Shown here: in pieces, positions 8,736 to 16,975 of the stretch
Layout of the letters: each line of letters begins with the position of its first letter
How positions within the stretch are numbered: position 1 is the stretch's first letter
Origin: CAZJLP01 sp964546955
Lineage (GTDB): Bacteria; Verrucomicrobiota; Verrucomicrobiia; Opitutales; Opitutaceae
Direction: 5' to 3'
DNA: 64,000 bases
Assembly: GCA_964546955.1 (NCBI GenBank)
Contig: CAZJLP010000017.1
Location: forward strand, 19,699 to 83,698
Made by a program: the position numbers and the translations under genes
Notes under the pieces: generated by a model
Seen by the model: the letters and a program-made list of their open reading frames with translations, nothing else
What the model was told of the DNA's origin: nothing
Database searches by the model: none

Positions 8736-9039
8736 TGAATGACTCACCTGGGAGGGTGCGGGGATGAGAGGCCGGCGATTTCGCCCCGCCAAAATAATCC
8801 CGTGGCCATATTGAACGAATCGTCAAACGCGCGCGTCTTACTCTGTGTTAGTTACCCGTTCTTTTTGGTTCATAGTTTGTAGTTCAAAGTCGGCAAGGGC
8901 GCCTCGTTAACTTCGTGGCGCCCTTACTGTTTCATGGGCCTCGTCTCGGAAAAACAGGGGCGGGCGAGACAGTGGCCGGTTGGCGTGGCCCTCCGTAAGC
9001 CCTCGACAGGGCAAAAACGGCCGGCTTGGCTTCGCCTGC
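8736..9039. other. Intergenic region after tRNA-Leu
   Basis: No gene is apparent. It contains a heptamer-style word island (8867-8890, GGTTCATAGTTTGTAGTTCA) and the hairpin at 8895-8925. The rsmE frame can be extended back to a TTG at 8980 without family similarity. Confidence 0.5.
8895..8925 (+). terminator. Hairpin, possible terminator downstream of tRNA-Leu
   Basis: Perfect 9-bp arms AAGGGCGCC and GGCGCCCTT enclose a 13-nt loop, followed by ACTGTTTC rather than a clean T-run. It could end the tRNA transcript, but the weak T-tract keeps confidence low. Confidence 0.4.
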
Positions 9040-9795
9040 ATGCCCGACTTCCGCGTTTTTTGTACACCGGCCGAGCGCGACCCGAAAGAACTGCGGCTCT
9101 CCCCGGATGAGTCGCATCACCTGATTAGCGTGAACCGCGCGGAAAGGGGAGCAACGGTCGTCGCCTTCGACGGCCGCGGGAACGAGTGGATCTGCGAACT
9201 GGCAAGTGCGACCAAAACCGGCGCCGTTCTCGCCGTGCGTTTCCGACAGGGGATTAAACCCCTGGCTTATGAAATCACCCTGGGGCAGGCCCTGCCGAAG
9301 GGTCAGTACATGGATGCCATCGTTCGCAAGGCGACCGAGATTGGCGTGGCTCGAATTGTCCCGCTGGAGAGCGAACGAACCCAGGTTCATCTCGACGGCG
9401 ATCGCCAGGACAAAAAGATCGAAAAGTGGCAAATGGCCGCCCTCGAGGCGGCGAAGCAGTGTGGAAATGCCTGGCTTCCCGAGATAGCCGCGATCCAAAA
9501 CGCGGCTACGTTCATGGAAGCGAGCCGCGGCTACGATCTGAAGTTGATTGCAAGCCTTCAACCCGGCGCAAAATCGCTAAAAACTGTGCTCAACGCGTTT
9601 CGGGAAAACACGAGTCGGCTGCCCTCGAAAGTGGTGTGGCTCATCGGCCCGGAAGGCGATTTCACGCCGGCGGAAATGAGCACGTCAAAAAGTACCGGCT
9701 TCCAACCGGTTACCCTTGGCCCTCTCGTCCTACGCTGTGAAACAGCCGCGGTGTATGCACTCAGCGTGTTAAGTTATGAACTGCAGAACAGCTAG
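9040..9795 (+). CDS. rsmE: 16S rRNA (uracil(1498)-N(3))-methyltransferase
   Basis: The 251-residue SPOUT-class enzyme methylates N3 of U1498 in helix 44 of 16S rRNA. An N-terminal PUA-like domain (about 1-75, with DESHHLISVNRAERGATV) precedes the knotted SAM-binding domain with QALPKGQYMDAIVRKATEIG, the GPEGDFTPAE loop, and the C-terminal LGPLVLRCETAAVYALSVL. All are family hallmarks. The ATG opening MPDFRVFCTPAE is preferred over an upstream TTG at 8980. No clear ribosome-binding site precedes it. Housekeeping gene, apparently monocistronic. Confidence 0.94.
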   Translation: MPDFRVFCTPAERDPKELRLSPDESHHLISVNRAERGATVVAFDGRGNEWICELASATKTGAVLAVRFRQGIKPLAYEITLGQALPKGQYMDAIVRKATEIGVARIVPLESERTQVHLDGDRQDKKIEKWQMAALEAAKQCGNAWLPEIAAIQNAATFMEASRGYDLKLIASLQPGAKSLKTVLNAFRENTSRLPSKVVWLIGPEGDFTPAEMSTSKSTGFQPVTLGPLVLRCETAAVYALSVLSYELQNS

Positions 9796-9905
9796 CGGTC
9801 TGCGTCTCGTGTCCGCGTGGAACCGCCCGTCGTAGCGAGGGTTCCATAATTTTTCTTGCGGCCCAGATTTCACTTTCGAAGGAGATGTGCCGTTATGTGG
9901 GGTAT

Positions 9906-10853
9906 ATGAAGCCGATTGCTTTTCGTTGTTGGGCCGCCCTGGTGGGCGTCGTAATGGTTTGCGGGCTTTCAGCGGGCGCCGCGCCTAAAGTCGGCGTGCT
10001 GCTGAAGGGAAAGACCGCCTTCTGGAATGCCGCGGAAAAAGGAGCGGTCCAGGCTGGCGAAAAACTGGGCGCGGAAGTGCTGATCAAAGCTCCCCCGTCC
10101 GAAACAGACGTCGCGCTGCAGATTCAACTTTTCAACGCCCTCGTCAGTCAAGGCTGCGAGGCGATTGTCCTCGCGCCTTGTCAAAAGGACGCCTTGAAGG
10201 AACCGACGGAAGCCGCGGCGAAAAAAGGAATCAAGATCGTGGTGATCGACTCCGCTTTGGCTGGGAACGCCTCGCAAGTCTTCGTGGGCACCAATCAGCG
10301 TGCAGCGGGGGAAGCGGCCGGACGCATCATCGCGGGTCTCGTGACGTCCGACGACGTGGTAACGATTTTCAAACACAATCAATCGAGCGGAGCCACCGAG
10401 CAGCGCGAGGCGGGGGCGCTGGAGAAATTTCGTGACGTTCATCCGAAAGCGGTCGTGCACGGCGACATCTATGCCGCGAACGAAAAGGGCGTCGAAGACG
10501 AGCGGGCCGCACTCGTAATGACGAAGTATCCGAAAACAAAAGCGGTCCTCGCCAGCAGCACGCAGGGCACGATGGCCATGGTGAAGGTGCTCGAGGCCAG
10601 AAAACCCGTGGGCGCGACTAAACTCGTCGGCTTCGGCTTCAATCTTAACCAGAAAGTCGCAGCTTCCATCGACGCGGGCGTGATGGAAGCCTGGATTGCC
10701 CAACAGCCCGGCGAAGTGGCCTACAAAGGCGTCGAGTGCGCGCTCGCTTTGTTGAAGGGTCAAGCCGTGCCGGCAATTGTGCACACCGACTTCGCCATCA
10801 TCACGAAGGCGAATCTCAAAGAACCGAAGATTCAGGCCCTCCTAATCGATTGA
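9906..10853 (+). CDS. Periplasmic sugar-binding protein (ribose-type), orphan
   Basis: The 315-residue protein has a signal peptide (about 1-25, AALVGVVMVCGLSAGA) and two lobes of the Peripla_BP_4 type. Matching segments are VGVLLKGKTAFWNAAEKGA, EAIVLAPCQKDAL, KGIKIVVIDSAL, FVGTNQRAAGEAAGRII and KAVLASSTQGTMAMV. It should bind a sugar or related ligand for an ABC importer, or for a chemoreceptor or kinase. The ATP-binding and permease genes normally next to such a gene are absent. An alternative ATG at 9885 adds seven residues; the strong GGAG overlapping it makes the start uncertain. The next gene is on the other strand. Confidence 0.85.
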   Translation: MKPIAFRCWAALVGVVMVCGLSAGAAPKVGVLLKGKTAFWNAAEKGAVQAGEKLGAEVLIKAPPSETDVALQIQLFNALVSQGCEAIVLAPCQKDALKEPTEAAAKKGIKIVVIDSALAGNASQVFVGTNQRAAGEAAGRIIAGLVTSDDVVTIFKHNQSSGATEQREAGALEKFRDVHPKAVVHGDIYAANEKGVEDERAALVMTKYPKTKAVLASSTQGTMAMVKVLEARKPVGATKLVGFGFNLNQKVAASIDAGVMEAWIAQQPGEVAYKGVECALALLKGQAVPAIVHTDFAIITKANLKEPKIQALLID

Positions 10854-10968
10854 GGTAGCTTACGATCCGTTTGCGCCGCACTGATCGCGCAGACACGACG
10901 AGAATTCTCGCGGCAGGACTCGCGTCTGCGGGCCTGCCAACTGCGTTTCGTGATCCGCTGGCCGCTCC

Positions 10969-12549
10969 TCACCAAACCAACAATCCGGCTGCGAAAGTCA
11001 GTCCGGCGCCGACGCTGCAGAAGATGATTTTGTCGCCGGAATTAAAGATCCCCTCCTCGGCGGCCCAACCCAGAGCCATCGAAACGCTGGCGGCTGACGT
11101 ATTGCCGTACTTGCCAATGGTCACCACGAAACGTTCGTAGGGAATTCCCACGCGCTTGCTCACCGCCCGAAGGATGCGTTCGTTCGCCTGATGCGGAACG
11201 ATCCAGGCAATGTCTTCCGCGGTCAACCGGTGGCGGGCCATCGTGGCCTCGATCTGGTCGGCAAACGCGATAACCGCGTGCTTGAACACTGCGGCGCCAT
11301 TCATTTGGAGGAAGAAATCGTCGCGATCATGGCCTTCCGGATGAGGGAAGGGCCGGGAAGCGCCGCCACCCGGCCGCTGAATAGCCTCGAATTGATCGGC
11401 GTCGCCGGAAAGCGTCAATTTCCCGAGGCGATGACCGCCCTCGGCATCGGTCAAAATCGCGGCCCCGGCGCCGTCGCCAAAAAGAAAGGCGGTCGCGTGA
11501 TCCTTCGGATTCGTGATGCGAGAAAGTAGTTCCGCGGTCACTACGACCAGCTTGTGTGCCGTTCCCGATCGGATGAAAGCCCGCCCTACTTCCAAAGCAT
11601 AGAGCCACCCGGCGCAGGCCGCGTTCAGGTCGAACGCTAGCGCCCGCGGCACTCCGAGCTGCTTGGCCAGCGCACTGGCCATCGCCGGCACGGGCTGGTC
11701 GGGAATCAGGGTAGCCATGATGACCCCATCGATCTCCTTGAGATCGATCTTCGCCTGTGAAAGCGCGTGCTGCACCGCGGTCACGGCCAGGCTGGTCGCG
11801 GTTTCGCCGTCTCCCGCGTATCGTCGTTCGCGGATGCCCGTGAGCTTTAACACTTCCTCCTCTGTCATGTGAGGAAAGTGCTTCAAAATTTCATTGTTCG
11901 AGCGAATTCCGCGAGGGAAGGCGTATCCCACGCCGGCGATGCACACGGTCTCGGCCGCGTGCAGTTCGGGTCCGCGGCCGCCAGGCGCCGTCGAAATTCG
12001 CGGCGCAGCCGGCTGGCTCTGGAGCCGCTGAAGATATTTGGCGACATCATCCCCGGAAACACGTCCTCCCGGGCCGGTCGCTTCGATGTTCGTGATCGCG
12101 GTCGGGTCAAGGCCCGCGTCGATTGCCAGCTTGCTCGCGCGAGGCGTCCATTGGGGCCCCGCCGCACCTGCCGATTTGGCGGGAGTCGCTGCCACCGCTT
12201 TAACGACGGAACCGTGTCCATTGCCGGAGATTGCGGCCGCTACAGACTTCACGGCGGCCGGTTTCGCGGCTTCGCGGCTCTGCAGATGACGGAGCGATTG
12301 GTCAGCGGTCTCAATCTTGAGAAAAGGCGCGCCTGAGGGAAGGATATCACCCGCCCGTCCAACGACTTCGCGAACCGTACCATCGCAAGGCGATTCGAAC
12401 TCGAAGACGGATTTATCGCTCTCCAATTCCGCGATTTTCTGCCCCTTCGAGACGGCCGCACCGGGCGTCACAACGAGATCAATGACAGTGAGTTCGTTGA
12501 CGGTCGCTCCCATGGAGGGAACTGGCACATCGATGAGAAACGTTTCCAT
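10969..12549 (-). CDS. Fusion: lipoyl domain + E3-binding domain + beta-ketoacyl-ACP synthase III
   Basis: The 526-residue protein has three recognisable parts. Residues 1-80 form a lipoyl/biotinyl domain with ELESDKSVFEFESPCDG; Lys46 is the predicted lipoylation site. An Ala/Lys/Pro linker leads to a peripheral subunit-binding domain at 133-174 (TPRASKLAIDAGLDPTAI, then ATGPGGRVSGDDVAKYL), as in E2 components of 2-oxoacid dehydrogenases. Residues 200-526 are a complete KASIII (FabH) with catalytic Cys312 (DLNAACAGWLYALEVG), His453 (VPHQANERIL) and Asn483 (GKYGNTSAASV). The E2 acyltransferase domain is absent. The upstream open frame to 12837 is repeat-bearing and was excluded. Inference: it may accept acyl groups from an E1 dehydrogenase on its lipoyl arm and condense them with malonyl-ACP, priming fatty acids such as branched-chain ones. 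No E1, E3 or other fab gene is nearby. Confidence 0.9.
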   Translation of the reverse strand: METFLIDVPVPSMGATVNELTVIDLVVTPGAAVSKGQKIAELESDKSVFEFESPCDGTVREVVGRAGDILPSGAPFLKIETADQSLRHLQSREAAKPAAVKSVAAAISGNGHGSVVKAVAATPAKSAGAAGPQWTPRASKLAIDAGLDPTAITNIEATGPGGRVSGDDVAKYLQRLQSQPAAPRISTAPGGRGPELHAAETVCIAGVGYAFPRGIRSNNEILKHFPHMTEEEVLKLTGIRERRYAGDGETATSLAVTAVQHALSQAKIDLKEIDGVIMATLIPDQPVPAMASALAKQLGVPRALAFDLNAACAGWLYALEVGRAFIRSGTAHKLVVVTAELLSRITNPKDHATAFLFGDGAGAAILTDAEGGHRLGKLTLSGDADQFEAIQRPGGGASRPFPHPEGHDRDDFFLQMNGAAVFKHAVIAFADQIEATMARHRLTAEDIAWIVPHQANERILRAVSKRVGIPYERFVVTIGKYGNTSAASVSMALGWAAEEGIFNSGDKIIFCSVGAGLTFAAGLLVW

Positions 12550-12971
12550 TCCGGTTAAGAGTACGCGCAGCTTTAGCGATGGGGGTGGCGGGGTCAACCA
12601 AAGTGAACGGGCTGGCTCGAACCGGAGGGCCCCGGCAACCCGTCCCTGACAGGGTCGACAGTATTCTTTCCTCACGCAACGAGCTCCTGTGCTAACCCTG
12701 AGGGAGTGGCGGAATCGTTGAAAACTGAGGGGCAGAAGGTTTGGAAGGGCGAGGCCTCCCCCTCGACAGGCTCGGGGCCTTGAGCGAAGTCGAAACAGCG
12801 GACTTCCCGTCGTGAGCGCCAACGTAGCTGCTAACACTTATGCAGCGCTAGTCGGCGTCAAACGATCGAGAACGAATAACTCCCTGTAACGCCTGCCACT
12901 TTCTTTCCTAAGAACGGGTAGACGACGGCGCACAAACGGGAGCGCGCCGGTTCGTCCAACCTCAACTGTCC
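12550..12971. other. Intergenic region with family II repeat
   Basis: This 422-bp gap separates the leftward KASIII fusion from a rightward secreted protein. It should contain both promoters. The central part is a family II repeat (listed separately). Nothing else is recognisable. Confidence 0.6.
12743..12864. repeat. Family II interspersed repeat, copy 1
   Basis: It starts with GGAAGGGCGAGGCCTC, contains the diverged palindrome TCGACAGGCTCGGGGCCTTG, then CCGTCGTGAGCGCCAACGT, and ends GCAGCGCTAGTCGGCGTCAA. The same blocks in the same order occur at 19155-19333. Confidence 0.7.
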
Positions 12972-13892
12972 ATGAAACCCTTCATGATCATGAATCGTCA
13001 TTTCGTTCGCGGCGTCATCGCCGCCTTGGCTTCAACAACCCTTGCCGGCCTGTCTCTCCTCGCGGCGCCGAGCCTCGACGTTCGTAAACCGCCGGTCCTT
13101 TCCGGCCCCAACCCGAACACGGGACCCGCGGCGCTCGACCCCATCGCTCAACGTGGTCAATGGGTCATTCCCGCGGCCGGCGGAGCCGCTCGGGTCTACA
13201 GCCATGAATTCCACGACAACGTGAACGGCCAGGGGGGCGGAGTCGCCTCGTGGCGCGCCATCTACGGCCGCACCGCGTCGATTGTCTACGCGGCGGGACC
13301 GGGCACCGCGATCATCGGCTTCAGCGTGAGCGCCACGATCAATAACGATACCACGACGGGCGCGGGCGGATGGCAGCCGGGGCGCAACTCCCACCGCGAG
13401 CAAAGCTACGCCTCGTTTTCCTATCGCGGCATCCTCTATCGGCCCGTTCTGGCCGCGGAGTTCGCGGTAGCCAACCCGCTCCTGTTTCCAGCCGGTCCGG
13501 TCGCGGGAACTCCGTACACCCCGTCGCCGGGACCGCGGATTATTGCGGCGAACAACGATCTTCGGGCGTGGTATTGTTTCAACAATGTCGCGCCGTGGGG
13601 CAACTATTACGTGCCGACGTGGGAGTTCCCCACGATCAATCCGGGCGCTTCCGCCACCCGGATCCTCACCTTTCGCGTACTGGATGGGGGGCTCGTTCCG
13701 GCCGATCCACGCTACGCCGCCATCGTCAACTCGCTCGGCACCGGGCGCGATCTCTTCTCCAATCGCACGACCTCCCTGAAGATCAGCAATTGGGTCGAGG
13801 GCCTGACGATCGATACGGGCGCCCCGTACTTTCAGGCCGGGCAGGGCAGCGATGTGTCGGTATTCCACTTGATCCCGAGCACGGCTCCGTGA
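12972..13892 (+). CDS. Secreted protein of unknown function
   Basis: I do not recognise this 306-residue protein. It has an N-terminal signal peptide (hydrophobic stretch GVIAALASTTLAGLSLLAA, about 14-32) and otherwise no membrane segment. The mature part is rich in Gly, Pro, Asn and Tyr, with PNPNTGPAALDPIAQRGQWV, YSHEFHDNVNGQGGG and NNDLRAWYCFNNVAPWGNYY. This composition suggests a beta-rich extracytoplasmic protein. Two closely spaced ATGs (12972, and 12990 at MNRHF) are possible starts. A strong terminator follows 29 bp downstream, so the gene is probably monocistronic. Confidence 0.75.
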   Translation: MKPFMIMNRHFVRGVIAALASTTLAGLSLLAAPSLDVRKPPVLSGPNPNTGPAALDPIAQRGQWVIPAAGGAARVYSHEFHDNVNGQGGGVASWRAIYGRTASIVYAAGPGTAIIGFSVSATINNDTTTGAGGWQPGRNSHREQSYASFSYRGILYRPVLAAEFAVANPLLFPAGPVAGTPYTPSPGPRIIAANNDLRAWYCFNNVAPWGNYYVPTWEFPTINPGASATRILTFRVLDGGLVPADPRYAAIVNSLGTGRDLFSNRTTSLKISNWVEGLTIDTGAPYFQAGQGSDVSVFHLIPSTAP

Positions 13893-13921
13893 TCGGCGGT
13901 CTGTGTTGTGTGGTTGTGACA

Positions 13922-13950
13922 CCCCGCGCCTTCAACGGCGCGGGGTTTTT
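13922..13950 (+). terminator. Rho-independent terminator
   Basis: Perfect arms CCCCGCGCC and GGCGCGGGG with a 6-nt loop (TTCAAC), followed directly by TTTTT. It ends the transcript of the secreted unknown. Confidence 0.92.
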
Positions 13951-14040
13951 AGTGCGTTGTGGAGGTCGAGCGCAATCTCGTGGGAACGCCTTCAAGAGAA
14001 TCGGATGAGCAAACGCGCTCGGAGATCGCGTTCCACCTTG

Positions 14041-14110
14041 ACGACGGCTCGGCCGCCGTTTCGACAGGCTAAAGGTCCCGAGCTTGTCGAGGGAGAGGCG
14101 CCCTACCCCT
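14041..14110. repeat. Family II interspersed repeat, copy 2
   Basis: Core TTTCGACAGGCTAAAGGTCC then CGAGCTTGTCGAGGGAGAGG forms an imperfect palindrome (TCGACAGGCT against AGCTTGTCGA). Nearly identical to 19280-19325. Confidence 0.75.
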
Positions 14111-14131
14111 TCGAGTTTAGCTACGCTATAT

Positions 14132-14935
14132 TTATCTGCCCTCGTTCCGGACCGCACGCCAGATCGCGAGGCACTGCTCCATCAAGGCCGGCATTTCGGC
14201 GAGCGGGACCATGTTGGGACCGTCGCTGATCGCTTCGTCCGGTTTCGGGTGCGTCTCGATAAAAAGTCCCTGGGCGCCCGCCGCCAGCGCGGCTTTCGCC
14301 AGAGGCGGCACGAACTCGCGCTGCCCACTGCTCTTGCCCCCTCCCGCCCCCGGAAGCTGAACGCTGTGGGTCGCGTCGAACACCGTGGGAAATTTATTGG
14401 CGCGCATGATCGAGAAAGAACGCATGTCGACCACAAGGTTCTGATACCCGAACGTGGTGCCGCGTTCGGTCTGCCACACCTCGGTCGCTCGCCCTTCGCG
14501 CAGTTTGCCCACGACGTGGACCATTTCCTGCGGAGAAAGGAACTGGCCCTTCTTCACGTTGACGACCTTACCACTGGCGGCGGCGGCAAGCAGCAGATCG
14601 GTCTGTCGGCAGAGAAACGCGGGTATTTGGAGAATGTCGCACACCGCGGCCACCGCGGGAATCTGCGCGGTCTCGTGGATATCGGTCAAAACCGGGAAGC
14701 CATACTCCCTGCGGATCATTGCCAAAAGCTTGAGCCCTTCATCCAAACCAGTGCCTCGCGACCCGGCGAGCGACGTGCGGTTTGCTTTGTCAAACGAACC
14801 CTTGAAGACCAACTTGAGGTCGGGCTGCGCTTTTTGGATCGCCAGGAGCGCCTCCGCGACGGTGCGGCAAATGCGTTCGCTCTCGAGCGAACACGGTCCC
14901 GCGATCAAAAGGAGTTTGGCCGGGTCGAAGATCAT
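14132..14935 (-). CDS. kdsA: 3-deoxy-8-phosphooctulonate (KDO-8-P) synthase
   Basis: The 267-residue enzyme condenses phosphoenolpyruvate with arabinose 5-phosphate to make KDO-8-phosphate for the LPS inner core. Family landmarks are LLIAGPCSLESE at the start, VFKGSFDKANRTS, LTDIHETAQIPAVA, IPAFLCRQTDLL, NVKKGQFLSP and FDATHSVQLPGAGG. The Cys in FLCRQTDLL and a matching acidic region are consistent with either metal or non-metal types; I cannot decide. It lies 24 bp downstream of pyrG in the common pyrG-kdsA arrangement. Its presence shows a Gram-negative outer membrane with KDO. Confidence 0.96.
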   Translation of the reverse strand: MIFDPAKLLLIAGPCSLESERICRTVAEALLAIQKAQPDLKLVFKGSFDKANRTSLAGSRGTGLDEGLKLLAMIRREYGFPVLTDIHETAQIPAVAAVCDILQIPAFLCRQTDLLLAAAASGKVVNVKKGQFLSPQEMVHVVGKLREGRATEVWQTERGTTFGYQNLVVDMRSFSIMRANKFPTVFDATHSVQLPGAGGGKSSGQREFVPPLAKAALAAGAQGLFIETHPKPDEAISDGPNMVPLAEMPALMEQCLAIWRAVRNEGR

Positions 14936-14959
14936 CGTCGGGCGGTAAAGGCGGCGGTG

Positions 14960-16594
14960 CTAACCCTTCTTCGACTTGCGGTTGGCGAAGGCCTTTTTTC
15001 CGCCTCGCTTCACTTTGATCGCCGCGCCGATAAAAGCGGCGAACAGAGGATGAGGCTGATTGGGCTTCGATTGAAATTCCGGGTGAAACTGGACCGCCAG
15101 AAACCACGGATGGTTTTTCAGTTCGACGATCTCCACTAAATTGCGGCGCGGGTTGATTCCGCTCACCATCATCCCGCCGCGCTGAAGCTGGCCGACATAG
15201 GCGTTATTCACTTCGTAGCGATGCCGGTGGCGTTCGCGGATGCTTGCCTTGCCATAGGCCCTGGCGGCCAGCGAACCGCTGGTCAGCGCGCATTCGTAGC
15301 TGCCCAGGCGCATCGTGGCGCCCTTATCGATGATTTTTTTCTGCTCCTCCATCATGTTGATCACCGGATGCGGGGCGTTCGGGTCGAACTCCGTGCTGTT
15401 TGCGCCTCCGAGTTTCAGTACGTTTCGGGCGTATTCGATCACCGCGATCTGCAGGCCCAGACAGAGGCCGTAATACGGGATTTTCTTTTCGCGCGCGTAA
15501 CGTGCCGCCGCGATCTTGCCTTCCGTTCCCCGGTCGCCAAAGCCTCCCGGCACCAGGATGCCGTCGAGTCGTTTGAGCGCGGCGAGACCGTTTTTCTTTT
15601 CCAAATCCTCCGCATCGATCCGCACGATGTTGACCTTGCAGTTATTCGCGATGCCGGCGTGCGTCACGGACTCGTAGACGGATTTGTAGGCGTCCTGGAG
15701 CTCGATGTATTTCCCGACCACGCCAATCGTGACCTCATGCGCGGGATTGCGCACCCGCCGCACGATCTCTTCCCAAATATTCCGCTGCGGATGCGGGTTT
15801 TTCAGCCCGAACAAGTCGACCACCAAATCGTCCATGCCTTCCTTCTGCAGCGCCAGCGGCAGCTCGTAGATCGATTCCACGTCGCGACATTCGATCACGG
15901 CTTTGACCGGCACGTTGCAGAACATGGACATCTTGTCGCGCAGCCCGTGGTCGAGCGCATGATCGCAACGGCAAACCAGGATATGCGGCTGGATGCCGAT
16001 TTCGCGCAGCTTCGCCACCGATTGCTGGGTCGGCTTGCTCTTCAATTCGCCCGCCGCTTTCAGGTAGGGAACCAGCGTGACGTGGATAAAAATCACATCG
16101 CGCTGCCCCACTTCCAAGGCGAACTGGCGCATCGCCTCCAGAAAAGGCAGTCCTTCGATGTCACCGGTCGTCCCGCCGATTTCCGTGATCAGAATATCGA
16201 CGTCCTTCCCGCCCTGATAAATGCGCTCCTTGATCTCGTTCGTGACGTGGGGAATGACCTGCACCGTCTTCCCCAGAAACGCGCCACGGCGCTCTTTCTG
16301 GATGACGTTTTCGTAAACCTGGCCCGAGGTGAGGTTGTTCAACCGGGACAACTTGCCGCTCGTGAAACGCTCATAGTGGCCGAGATCGAGATCGGTCTCG
16401 GCGCCATCCTCGAGCACGTACACCTCGCCATGCTGGAAAGGGCTCATGGTGCCGGGGTCGACATTCAGGTAGGGGTCAAACTTCTGGATCCGAACCGTGA
16501 GGCCGCGCATCTCGAGGAGCGCTCCCAGGGCGGCGGCCGTCAGGCCCTTGCCCAGCGAAGACACGACTCCGCCCGTCACGAAAATATACTTCAT
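14960..16594 (-). CDS. pyrG: CTP synthase
   Basis: The 544-residue enzyme aminates UTP to CTP using glutamine. The N-terminal synthetase domain starts MKYIFVTGGVVSSLGKGL with the P-loop and continues with KFDPYLNVDPGTMSP and LTEIGGTTGDIEGLPFLEA-like segments. The C-terminal class I glutaminase carries GLCLGLQ (Cys378), and His504/Glu506 in FHPEF complete the triad. Length matches the family. The open frame reaches 16693, but this ATG begins the conserved N-terminus. The gene leads into kdsA; the small membrane gene upstream is 105 bp away. The Lys-rich tail (RGGKKAFANRKSKKG) is a lineage extension. Confidence 0.97.
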   Translation of the reverse strand: MKYIFVTGGVVSSLGKGLTAAALGALLEMRGLTVRIQKFDPYLNVDPGTMSPFQHGEVYVLEDGAETDLDLGHYERFTSGKLSRLNNLTSGQVYENVIQKERRGAFLGKTVQVIPHVTNEIKERIYQGGKDVDILITEIGGTTGDIEGLPFLEAMRQFALEVGQRDVIFIHVTLVPYLKAAGELKSKPTQQSVAKLREIGIQPHILVCRCDHALDHGLRDKMSMFCNVPVKAVIECRDVESIYELPLALQKEGMDDLVVDLFGLKNPHPQRNIWEEIVRRVRNPAHEVTIGVVGKYIELQDAYKSVYESVTHAGIANNCKVNIVRIDAEDLEKKNGLAALKRLDGILVPGGFGDRGTEGKIAAARYAREKKIPYYGLCLGLQIAVIEYARNVLKLGGANSTEFDPNAPHPVINMMEEQKKIIDKGATMRLGSYECALTSGSLAARAYGKASIRERHRHRYEVNNAYVGQLQRGGMMVSGINPRRNLVEIVELKNHPWFLAVQFHPEFQSKPNQPHPLFAAFIGAAIKVKRGGKKAFANRKSKKG

Positions 16595-16699
16595 CGGCAA
16601 CGGGTATGAAGCGTTGCAAAAACGTGACAAGAAAAAGCCTGACGGCCCTCGGAAAATCTGCGCCGCGCCCGCCCGATCGCAGATGAAAGGCAATCCCCG

Positions 16700-16885
16700 T
16701 CAGGCCAAGTACCAAAAAGCCAGCCCCCCGGCCACGACCAGCAGGGTGGCCAGAACCGCCAGGATGAACATCCATTTGCACACTTTGAGGAAAAACCAAA
16801 GAAAGACGCAGCCCGTGATGACCAGGGAGCTGATGACGAGCCAACGGGGGTACGCCGCGGCCTGGTTGGCAAACAGATCCATCAT
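16700..16885 (-). CDS. Small two-helix membrane protein
   Basis: A 61-residue protein, MMDLFANQAAAYPRWLVISS then two hydrophobic segments (LVISSLVITGCVFLWFFL and KWMFILAVLATLLVVAGGLAFW). GGAGGG precedes the first ATG at a normal distance, which decides the start; the frame could extend to 17026 without support. It is 105 bp upstream of pyrG, in the same direction. Two short helices with a Lys-Val-Cys-Lys turn suggest a small membrane subunit or stress protein. Function unknown. Confidence 0.6.
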   Translation of the reverse strand: MMDLFANQAAAYPRWLVISSLVITGCVFLWFFLKVCKWMFILAVLATLLVVAGGLAFWYLA

Positions 16886-16975
16886 CTGCCCTCCCGACAG
16901 CGCCTTGCGGGAATCGGTTCGGAAAATTCCCCGCTTGCGCCAGCCCGGGCGGAGGCGGCAGCATTTCCCTCTTTG

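Larger units (their letters stand above)
13893..14131. other. Convergent intergenic region
   Basis: Lies between the secreted unknown and the end of kdsA. It holds one strong terminator and one family II repeat. No gene is seen. Confidence 0.6.

Noticed and set aside
12549..12837. Upstream extension of the KASIII fusion to 622 residues
   Set aside because: The additional 96 codons are Arg/Pro/Ser-rich and overlap a family II repeat; the lipoyl domain begins at 12549.
15221..16609. 462-codon rightward frame across pyrG
   Set aside because: It is exactly antisense to pyrG, which has every CTP-synthase motif. Its translation is rich in His, Arg and Gln, typical of reverse-strand GC-rich shadows.
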